Below, piece after piece: positions 15,401 to 27,400 of a stretch of 64,000 bases of DNA; positions within the stretch are counted from its first letter, which is position 1; every line of letters begins with the position of its first letter. The stretch is from the NCBI GenBank assembly GCA_003993805.1, contig RSEF01000006.1, positions 30,109,165-30,173,164 of the forward strand, written 5' to 3'. The DNA is from Himantopus leucocephalus (taxonomy: Eukaryota; Chordata; Aves; Charadriiformes; Recurvirostridae). The notes below the pieces were generated by a model, which made no database searches, was not told the DNA's origin, and saw only the letters and a list, made by a program, of their open reading frames with translations. Made by a program: the position numbers and the translations under genes.

Positions 15401-18400
15401 ACAGCCACGAGATTTGCTTAAACTTTCCAAGTTTAGCGTACAGTCAACTTTCCTCTGTGACATGACAGAAGTCTCTTGATCTCTCTATGGCCATTTCTCA
15501 CATCATAAATGACCAAAAATAATATTTCTCTAGTGCAGTGATATATTTTGAAGAGAGATTCATTAATATCTAGATATTTCTACTTCATTAAAATAGTAAA
15601 CTCCTTAGGAAACAAAATCACAAAATTCCATTTGCTTGATTTAAAAAAATAATTGTTGCAGAATTAATAATCTTAAAGCTATCTATAAATAAGTATATGT
15701 GTAAATGTTTTACAATTTGAAAAGCCTTTTGATAATTTAATAACAAAATACTGGAGCCTTTTTAGAAATGGTATTACACAGTGACCACGCCAAAACTTTC
15801 TATGGCAAGATCTGGGGGGAACAGGGTATGTATACAAACAAGTAAGATATAGTGTAATGCATCTTCTCTGTAATATTTTGTAAATTCTTTGTAGGAAAGA
15901 GCCAATTTAAGTGAAAAAAGAATGTGTGGCATGTCAAGAATGTCATGGAGAGCACAGATAGGAAGGACTATAAATATCTGGGGTATCTGTCTTGTGACTT
16001 CTCAATGCAAACCAATCCATTGTGTGCAATTTTGTGCACCATCAATGTCACATGATAAGACAGGTCATGTCGTAAGTTTGTGAACAATACAATGTAATTA
16101 TAGTTACTGCATCTAAATTATTCTATAAACAGGCACAGAAAATAAAAAATAACCTTGACTAATCCGCTGAGTTAGTTTTTTAAAATGCCATTCGTGAGTC
16201 TGACTTCTTCAGATTAACTTACCATTTTCTTTTTCTTCTAACTTTCTCAAATACATTTTTATATAATTTCTAATATTGCTCATATTGCAAAACAGTACTT
16301 GCAAAGTTCCATATAATTAATTTTAGCCACTTCTAAGATTTTTCTAAACATGAACAAAACAGGTGTTCAGCACACAGGAATTTTACAGTAAGATTCCTTA
16401 AATTGTCTCGTGTTATATATCTGTGTGATGTACCCTCATGATCTTGACAGTCTGAAATCTAATCTTTACCCATGTTAATTCACTCATGCTTGTCTCAGAA
16501 AGATCCATTAACTTCAGTGGCTCTATTTTATTTGAATAAAAATATCAGAATACAATCTATGAAGATTAACACTCAAATTAAATTTCAAGTCTGTGACTGA
16601 AGTTCCAAAGATACTTTCAAAGAAAAAACCCTTAAATTAATTCTAAAGACAGCAGCATTCCAATGCTTGAAAATTAAATTAGTGCTTTTCCAAATTCATT
16701 TTATTTGTTTATTCTTACTAAAACTTGCAGTAGTTCAAAAGACAGAAACTAACGGAAGGCTTCAATGCTACATATTCTAAACCCATATTCTTCAAGGATG
16801 GTTTGCTTTTCACACATTACAAGATGTAGGTTAGGACAGAAGAAGTGAAGAAACTTAAAACTCCCAAATGTCTTAGGACAATATATTCCCTGTTCCTTCA
16901 TTTCTCCAAAGTATGTGGGTCTCATGAGGATCTATGATGAAAAACCGAAGACTAACCATACAGTTTTGTTTATACAAAACCACTATTCAATTTCTTTCAA
17001 ATACCCTTTAGCTGTATTCAGTTCTATTTAGATGTACTATTTCCCTAACTTAATTGGAATAGAACTTTGGATGCATTTTGAGGGACCACAAAAAAAATTG
17101 CATTCCCTTAAAAATTTAATAAAAGCAAAATGAATGCCACAGACCAAAAGAGAATGAAAGCCTATTTGGTTCCACAAATGCAGAACTACAACTTGTCTAG
17201 CTTACAATACCACTTTTGTAGAAAAGCTGAAATATAAGAGATCGTGTATGATCTTCAGTGCCACTGCCACATGTTTAGAGCTGCAAAGCTTCTAAGATTT
17301 CTAAAAATACTAGCAGGGAAGAGATGCTTAACTATCTACTAACTCCCTACCACTTCACAGCCCTTTCACTTTTTCTCCTAACTGAATTTACATTTTCGTT
17401 CTTATGGAATGGGAAAGTTTAAACAAGCAAACACATTTCAGTGTGATACGTAGCAACACCACAATAGACATGTATAGTCTATACATGCACACGCATAAAA
17501 TCTGCCAAGGTAAGGCTTACCTTCTGGAGTGATCCCACCATAAGGATCATGCAGTGACAGTGCATGCACATTGTAGTCGCATCTTATAAGTGCCAATGCC
17601 AAATATATTACACATTCAGAGCACAGCGCTATTGCACACCATCTTTTCCTTTGAAACCTTGCTTTCTCATAGAGGAAAGCAAAGTGAAAATAGATCTCAC
17701 TGCAGTTTCTAAAGTGTTGAGCAATCAGCCATAGTAATGATCAACATCAGCATGGGTATCTCTCAGATGTTGCATACCTGGACACATTGATCTATGTTTT
17801 CTCTTTCAAAAGCAACATCTGTTCCAGCTGTATGGGTCGCTTTTCCCTTGATCTCTTTTTCATATCTTTGATGATACTTTACCTAACAGGAAAAAAGAAA
17901 AGGAAAAGAATCATCTAGATGAGTTTAATCTGGTACACAGATGCTGCATAATAAATAATAATCAACAACACGCGCATGTTGACAATAAAAGATTGTCAAA
18001 ATTCCCATTGCCACCAATCTACAGAAGTCAAATATGCCACTTGAAGATATAAAAACAAAAATAGTGTTGTACTTTTTAATAATGCACTAGGAACATGGGA
18101 CTTGCCATTTCAACCCAGACCATTAGTTCAGCGTGTTCAGTACCCCCTGCTTGTCAGTGGCTAATCCCTGGTGCTCCAGCAGGTTAAAAAAAATAGAACT
18201 GACTGTAATGTAAATTCATGGTTACCACAGAACACTTTTTTACCACAGGGTCACCTGAACGCCATTAATAAATGGGCTTGTTTCTGAAAGATGCTGTTCT
18301 CCTCAATGATCAAGGGAATTTTAGGCAATCAACCTTCAAGTTTAGACCAAGATTAGCACTACCTTTGCTGAAGTCAAAATAATGCCTATAACCTGATGCT

Positions 18401-21400
18401 GCCCTGTAATCACCATGTGTGTTTGCTGACATAAATGGAGGGTTTTCCACAGATCAAAGGCAAAGAAAAACATTTAAATGTTTTAGAGTCAGTTGCTTTT
18501 GCCTTCAAAATTACAGATCTCTTCTTATTTTCCTCAGTGACTCTTAATAATGTTTTAAATTCACTTCCATTGAGTTAGCACAATATGTTATCTTCAACAA
18601 AAAGAGCTTTCATTTCAGTCTCCAATGACAAAACACAATTAACTGTACATTTTGAAGCAATACTGTTGTCCTTTTTAAAGAACAGAGGGGTGTTGTGGTT
18701 TTGCTATGTTTGGAGAGGAAAAAAGAGCCCATAAAGATCAGTACACCGAGGAGTTAAAAAAAAAAAAACAACAGTAAGGAGATTAAAATGAGTGGAATAA
18801 AAACTATATTTATAAATCTACACCTATGTCAAACGTATGCATGTGTTTATCTGTGTGTGTATATATATACTTTAGATATATATAATGGCTATTCAAGAAG
18901 CTAGTTTCTCGCATTCATAAAAGACTCATCCTGCAACAGCACAAAAGAAGGAAAAGAAGAACGAACTGCAAGGATCCACTGGGAGCATGGAAAGTCATGG
19001 CAAAGCAGGGCTTTGCAAACACAGCCCTCCCCTGATACAAGGTCACCCAGAAATATTGTGGCAGTGTAAATCAGAACTGCACTTCAGCCCCTCTAACTCA
19101 TTGGGTTGGGCAGAATGAAATCAAAGACCTCCAGCTGACTCCTTATTGTCTTCCTTCTCAGTTGTATGCAACAGGAGGCTGGGTAAAGGGATGCTTTTGC
19201 CCACGAGAATCCACAGTGTTGATTCACAAATAAAATGTCTAATTTTCTCTTTGTGCATAAAACTCAACTTTGTCCCTGTAAAAGACAATCATTTGAAAAA
19301 CTGTGTATGAAGTGCACTGCTAGCACAACTCCACAAGGCTCATGGAATTTCTGCTGGTAAACATTTTCATCCAAAATTTGTGCAAGAATTTATTCTTTTC
19401 TTCCCCAAAAGAGACTTTGCTTTGGACACTTACATCACTGGCTAATTCATTCGCTCTCTTGGCTATTTGATAAGCTGGAGTGATCATAGCAGGAAAGCTG
19501 CCTTTCCCTTTCCGTTCTTCAAAGTCTTCTGTGTACTTCACCTGTAAAAATCCAAGACAGTTCAGGAGCAATTAGAACAAATGTTTCTTGATCACACACG
19601 TAATCAGTTCTTAAAATTGCAAAGTGTTCTATGGCTGTCATCTGCGAAAAGGAAGGTGAACCATGAAGTCTGAATCTCTACAATGTAGTCTTTAACTACA
19701 TGGATTCACCAAGGGGAAGTCATGCTTGACCAATCAACGATGGCATGACTGGCTGGGTCGATGAGGGGAGAGCAGTTGACGTTGTCTACCTTGATTTCAG
19801 CAAGGCTTTTGACATTGTCTCCCATAACATGCTCATAGGTAAGCTTAGGAAGTGTGGGTTAGATGAGTGGACAGTGAGGTAGATTGACAGCTGGCTGAAT
19901 GACAGAGCTCAGAGGGCTGTGATCAGCAGCACAGAGTCTAGTCGGAGGCCTGTAGCTAGCAGTGTTCCCCAGGGGTCAGTACTGCCTCCAGTCTTATTCA
20001 ACATNNNNNNNNNNNNNNNNNNNNNNNNNNNNNNNNNNNNNNNNNNNNNNNNNNNNNNNNNNNNNNNNNNNNNNNNNNNNNNNNNNNNNNNNNNNNNNNN
20101 NNNNCTGCACCTAGGGAGGAATAACCCCATGCACCAGTACAGGTTGGCCTGCTGGAAAGCAGCCCTGCAGAAAGGGACCGGGGAGTCCTTGGACAACTTG
20201 ACCATGAGCCAGCAATGTGCCCTTGTGGACAAGAAGCTCAATGGTATCCTGAGGTGCATTAAAAAGAGCGTGGCCAGCATGTCAGAGGAAGTTATCCTCC
20301 CCCTCTACTCTGTCCTGGTGAGGCCACAGCTGGGGTACTGTGTCCAGTTCTGTGGTCCCCAGTTCAAGAAGGACAGGGAACTACTGGAGAGAGTCCAGAG
20401 GAGGGCTGCGAAGATGATGAAGGGACTGGAGCATCTCTCTTTTGGGGGAAGGCTGAGACACCTGGGTCTGTTTAGCCTGGAGAGGAGAAGACTGAGGGGG
20501 GACTCATCAATGCTTATAAATATCTAAAGGGCAGGTGTCAAGAGGTTGGGGCCAGACTCTTTTCAGTGGTGTCGAGCGACAGGACAAGGGGCATCAGGCA
20601 CAAACTGGAACACAGGAAATTACGTCTGAACATAAGGAAAAACTTTACTCTGAGGGTGACAGAGCACTGGCACAGGCTGCCCAGAGAGGTGGTGGAGTCT
20701 CCTTCTCTGGAGATATTCAAAACCTGCCTGGGCTCATTCCTGTCCAACCTGCTCTAGGTGAACCTGCTTTGGCAGGGAGGTTGGACCAGGTGATGTCTGA
20801 AGGTCCCTTCCAATGCCTACCATTCTGTGATTCTGTGATTCTGCATCTTCTGCAGGACCTCTGTGTCTCATTCAGGGTATAGGATGGATAACAGTTGTTT
20901 AAAGAAAATAATAAAGCTGTCTGCAAGATGCCTGCTGTATTTATTTTAGACTTAGGCAGCTTTCTTCTTTACTTTGCATGGCACCCTGTTGCTGGGTATA
21001 GAACAGTCTAGTTCTCTGCCTTCAGTTCTGACAGCCAGCTAGTCCCTAAAATGGCCTAGAACTGAATGTGCTCTTTATAACTGGAAGTATTAAATACTAA
21101 ACGGTAAAATGAGTCTGCCTTTAAAATACTAATTTTTTACTTTTCTTTATGTTCATATTTTTAAGTAATTTATAAGTGTCCAAAGAGCCACCTGCGGAGT
21201 CAAAAACAGGTCAACCTATTTTGTTTCACTTACATCACTTGAAAGCTGTCCTCCAGCCTTTGCATGAAGTATATCTGGAGTGTCTACGACAGAGCTGAAC
21301 TTCGAAACTCTGTCTTCATGTCCCCGCTTATATTCTACCTGAGGGAGAAAACATATAAAATACATATTACAAACAATGAGCAGCAAATATGTATCTTCTA

Positions 21401-24400
21401 TCAGAAGGCTTCAAGAGAAAATGAGTGACAGGACACTCCCTGCTGTACAGTCAAGCTATCAGTACATTTAAGGCCCAATTTCCTTAACACAAATGCTGGA
21501 AGAAGGCAAAATGGAACCATAGAATCAAATTTTCAAATTATACTTGATTTATGTGAGCCATACATTTGATTAAAATGTTATTAGAATAGTCATTAATGGC
21601 CCAAAACACTAAGATCACACTGCAATGACAATGCAGACAATGTTTGCAGAAAACAATGCAATACTTTAAGATCACTTCTATAGGATTTATTTTTACTTGA
21701 TCTTTTTCAGTTGAATTCTTATTTTTATAAATGAACAATTTTCTGTCCATATATTTATAGCAGCTTGTATATGAGTTAAATTCAATATTACAGTATTTTT
21801 ATTCAATATTACAGTATTTAACTTCAAGTAATAAAGCAAAAAACATCAGATGTAAATAAAAAGATTAATAAAGCCATAAAGTGAAAATAAAGGTAATGAA
21901 TTAAACAAATATTTTAGAGTGATTCACTGTCTCTTTCGGGTTGTAATAAATTACAGAAAAAGTTGTGACATCTTTCAGGAAATATCTATATTGCCATTTA
22001 TCCTATATGATTGTCTTCCCAAGCCAAGTAGTTTGTTAACCATGTTTCCTGCATCACATTAAAGTTTTCTCACTTTGTCGAATTAACAGTACAATAAATA
22101 TCCATCATAGAACCTACTGTCTGAAGTGAATGGCCTAAACCCAGGATTCTCCACATTCAGAAGTCTAACATACAATTAAAAAAACTGTGACTTACATTGC
22201 TGCTTAGCTGGGTGGCTCTCTTCGCAACCTGATAACCTGGAGTGATCATAGCGGGAAAGCTGCCTTTGCCTCTCCGTGGCTCATATTCTTCTGTATATTG
22301 AAACTAGAAAATGAACATTTTTTGTTTTGTTGTTACAGAAGAACCCACGGTAGTTTAATGTGATTCCTCTTTTAATGCCTGCTTCCTAAAGGTATATACC
22401 ACTTTATTTAAAAGTAAACAAATTAAAGAACTTATACCAAGTTTGTTAGGTAGAAATATATCCTATATACAACAGAAAACATTCCCCATTCATATCAGTT
22501 ATCCACTGTTAATTGGCTATGTTGACTGAGTCACTAACCCATTGTATGGTCATAGACAATTAGTCGTAATTCAGAAGTGATTTTCATTAGTAATGGAAAC
22601 AGTCCATGAAAGGTCTACTCTGTGGAAAATAAGACACATTTTCCATCGTGAGTTCTGCTCTACTGAGGGAAACACCACTGCCTGCTATGTCAGGATATAA
22701 TCAATGTCACCTCAGATATCATTGGTCAGTACTTGAAGTGCTTCTCAATTACATAAAGATATAAATGTTTAATTTCCAGGATGGGCAATAGCATTGTGAT
22801 GTGACTTGAATCACTTACATGGTTAAATATTGTTACTGACAGAAGAAAACATGTCCATCTCTCCTTTGGAAACATCTCACCAAAGGTTGGCTTTGATGCA
22901 CTGGTAAGTCTTCAGAATATGATAGCCCATCAAAATAAAGCTATTCCAAACATCAGCCCACTTACATCACTCAGTGTCTTCTGTGCCTGTGTTATTCTGA
23001 CCATCTCGGGATCTGGAATGGTTCCTGAGTACCACGATCTTCCCTCCTCATAGGCAGCATAGTAAGCATTCTACAAAAAAAAATATTACATAACTACCAA
23101 TCTTCACCTGTGTTTTAATACACAAACAGCTGATCTGACAGAAAAAAGGGAAACACACACAATGCCGTGGAAGTGAAATTTACTCTCTGCAGACGTACAG
23201 CACAAGGTCTACAATCCACATACCTTCAGAATACCAGGGCAAAGCTTTTATAACAAGAACTGACATCAAGATGTCAGGATCTAGGATCCTGGATTGAGAC
23301 TCAAATAATTCCCCCCGGGAATCAGACCATTTGTTGTGAAGCTTCAGTGTCAGTAGAAAGAAGACGTGTTGAGTATGGCTGTACATGCAGCAGTCCAAAC
23401 AGCTAACTGTATAGACACACTCTTCTTTCCTTATCTTCTGATTCTTGCACTCTAAGCTATAAACAAGCTATGCTGCCTTGAAAAGTTTAGCCAAAGGAGA
23501 AGCAATGGCTTTTTTAGCATTGAAATACTTTGAGCAAGTCCGTAACAATCAGGACTGCCACGGCCAATCTTTGGTATTCTGCAGACTAGTGGCTTGGAGG
23601 CCTGAGGGATATTTCTTACCTGGGTGGCCAGCTGTTGGGCTTTATAGGCAGCTTCAATTTCTCTGGACCTTACATCCCATTGAAAGACTGATTTGAATTG
23701 TTCACCCTCTTCTCGGTATTTTATCTAAAAAAAAAATTGACTTGGTGTTAGTAATTTGTTAGTACAGGCTAACACACCTCCCTGTCTTAGGAGAAGAACA
23801 AGAAGGAAGACAAACAAGGTGAACATAGTCTTTTAGCCCAAAATGATATGGAGTCTGCATGAATTGCAGCAACAAAAGGAGATGAATACAAGACAAAACA
23901 ACAAAAACAGTACAAATCCCACCATAACAAATCCACTTCAGTGCCTGCTAGTTTTTACTGCACCTTAAACTAGTCTAAAGGAAGGCTACTTCCAAAAACA
24001 CCTCTACCCCTGCTAGGCGACTCTTCTTCTTGTCTATCATACACTGACACCACCAGAGAGGCAGCCATGGGGCAACTCAGATCAGGGAATTGGTGTGTAG
24101 CCTTTGCTGTGTTAGCTTTCAGCTATGTCAGTTCCTTCATCTGCCTCACTGCAAAAATCATCAATACCAACACAAGGGGAAAAAAGTGACCACACAGAAC
24201 TAATTCTCTGGGTGGCAGCATCAACACGACTCAGTTTAAGATGATTTACTCTAGTCATAATCCTTACCTGTGTCTGTATGTTACATCTGCAGTTGTTACA
24301 GACCAGCCTAGTTTTTGGTGCCAACTAATAATTTCACCTTGAAGACATATGTACATATGATATGAATGCAGAAACCAAGGAACTATGACAAGCACACATG

Positions 24401-27400
24401 ACTCACCAGATCCCCACAGCCCACAAGAAAATACCCATTCTTGGCAAAGGAGTTTTCATGGAACAGAAGATTGCATTCAGCCCTAAGGTCAAAACTCCAC
24501 TCTCTAATCCACACTCTATTTCTACCTAAGATTTCTGCTATTATTGGAGCTGCACATCTGTAAAGGAGCAGCATATTAGACCTGAAATCAGCAATGAAGT
24601 TCTGAAAGAATTATTCAGTCTTTAGATACTACTTTTGGGGAAACAATCTATGAGGATTGAAATCCCTAAGAAATTTTAAGCAGAACATACCAATGCAGCA
24701 TTAGATGAAAGAACTATTACCTGGTGGGCAATATTCTACTCTCCTATTTCCCTGCACAGTGTCCACGAAGTACCATGATTGCGTAAATGTAAATGACTAC
24801 TATATTTAGTCCTGGGCCATCATTTTCCTACTGTTAGTTTTATCGTGACAGCATACAGAAATCCAGCTGAAATCACAGTTCTGTTATACAACTCACTCTA
24901 CAGATGCAAAAATATAACAGTCCCTGTCCTGAAGAGTGCAAAATCTAAACTGACTGGACAGAAAAATCACTGAGCACTTGTATCATTATTCCCATTTTAC
25001 AAATTAAGTACAGAGGTACAGAGAGATGAACATGTCTGCTCACACAGAAAATCTACGTAGGGGGAGTGAGCTGAATTTTTATCTCTGCATTCAAGTCAGT
25101 GTCTCAATATAAGACTTATGTGAGAACATCATGTTAGGATTGAAGAAACATGTTACATTTTCTGCATAAGAAATAATCTTGCCTATGAAACCCCAACAAA
25201 CTATAGTAGCAACTGAAACTTTTTCCCAAGTTAGCACTATTTTATACATTTACCACTGAAAAAGTTTTCCTGCACTCAAAATTTCTACAGAAGTACTCCC
25301 TTTAAGTAAGTACTGCAAAATCAGCTTCTTTACTACCCTTAGCAATTTTCTCTCTGGAGCAGAATTTCATTATGTGATTGAAAAGGACAGAAGGTGCTTT
25401 AGGTGTAAAAAACAAGGGAAAGTGATCTTTGAGCTATAATTTGTCTGGCGTGTATACTCACATGCACTGGAAGTATCAGAGTCTCATATCACTGCCCAAA
25501 ACCAGAAATAGAACCTGCAGTAATCCCAAACTCATTCCTGACCAGATCTGTCATGCACAGTTTAAAGTAAGCGTGACAGTCACCACTGAAATAGTTACTG
25601 CCTGTGATGTTGCAAAAACTGCTGCATAAGAATACTGTACAAGAATGATAAAAGATACAGTGTCTGATAAAGGCTATTAATGTGCATCAACTTTGTACAG
25701 CTAATACAGAACATCAGAATGAATTTAATACACTATAATATAAGAAATACAACTTCCTTCTTTTATTTTAATGATGGCTAATCACATTGAAATGCATTGG
25801 TTTACTTAGTCATGCAATGAATGGTACTATTTTAGAGTATCAAAAGACACGACATTCAAGAAAACAGTATTACACATGGAAGTGAGATAGCTATCAGTTA
25901 TTGGCTGTTTCTGTGTTTCTCAATTAACGAAATTCTTAGAAATGCAAGTTTGAAACAAATGTATCTGGAGGAAAACAATGTAAGACAGAAAAGAATGGCA
26001 TTTAAGAAGAAAGAAGACTTTGAGCACCCCTAGAGGTTCGCTGGGGCACAGCAGCCTTTTAAAGGCCAGATGCAGTGAGAAGGGCATGGAAAGCTATTCC
26101 ATCCTTAACGCTTTAGCAAAACATTTTCAGCAAAACCATGCAAAGTTCCCTGGTCTTCGTGCTTTCCTCACAAAAGGGAAATAGCATGTCAGGTTACTGT
26201 CATGTCAGCACTACTTGACAAAGTATTTATGAGAACTTTTCCCTACATCCTACTGAGATAGTATTTATTTTTTGGTTTGTGCCCTTTAGTATCAGTTTCA
26301 GAAGAGACCATAAAGCAAGTAGGTCGTTCTCCTTTCAAATGGCTGTGTAAGCCCCCATGATTTCGTATTAAGTTTACATAGCTCTGGGCAGTTTACGTGA
26401 ACAATGTTTCCGCATAGATATCAGATATGGCAGGTGAGAAACTGCCATCCATTTTTCTTTCTGAAAGTAGAAGCAAATTCAGATTTAACCTTTCATCCTT
26501 CTGGAATGCATTTTAAAAATTATGATTCAAACCTGGGCTGAGATCTTACTGCTCTAAAAGAGCACAGGAAGGTAAGTAAAGAATACATACCAACATTATA
26601 TAAAGAATACATTTCTAAAACAAGACACGAATATGATATCAAAATGTAAAACAAAGCTAAATACATTTGGCCCTCAAGCTTCTTACCTCGCTTACCACTT
26701 CTGACAGTTTTTTTGCATTTATATTTATTGGTGTCTCAAATACGCTGGTGAACGCGTTGTTTTTTGGATTATGCCTTAAAAAGGGAAGTGTAAAAGGGTA
26801 TTAGGAATGTATCAGACAGCCGACCAAAAAGGTTCTCTTTGAGCACTGAAAAACACAATACCAGCCTCCACCCCTCTATACATAACTTTTCCCCCACTCA
26901 CACACAGATCTCAGATTACATTCAAGTTATTATTGTATGGAGTAGGTGCCTAGAGCAAAATTAATTTTAATGATCGTCATATCAATGCTGTGTTTCTAAT
27001 AACAAAAGAGAATAATAGAATAAAAAACAACTGTCATCTCTCCTTTTTCTGCTGACAAATTTGACAGGAATTGATCATTATAAAATAAAAACTTCCTAGA
27101 ACAAACTAACTCCAAAATCTGCATTTTATACATTTGCCTGATGATTAGCTCAACCTTGTTAACCCTTCACCACGGATTTGGAAAGCACTGAATTTTATGG
27201 TTGGGTTTATTTTCTTCCCACAATACTGAAATGGAACTTAATTTGGTATCTTTTAACAAACTGGGCAAATAAGGAAGCTCTATATACAGGAACAAGAGTT
27301 TCCCATCATTTGTGATTCACATAAATCCAAAGATATGCACGAAGGCACTAACAATACATAATTTCACATCACACATGGGACCAGGCTAAATCCAAATGCT

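Noticed and set aside
19909..20527. Open frames running through the N gap (202 and 123 codons)
   Set aside because: They are CR1 sequence joined by N of unknown length; the frame across the gap has no meaning.
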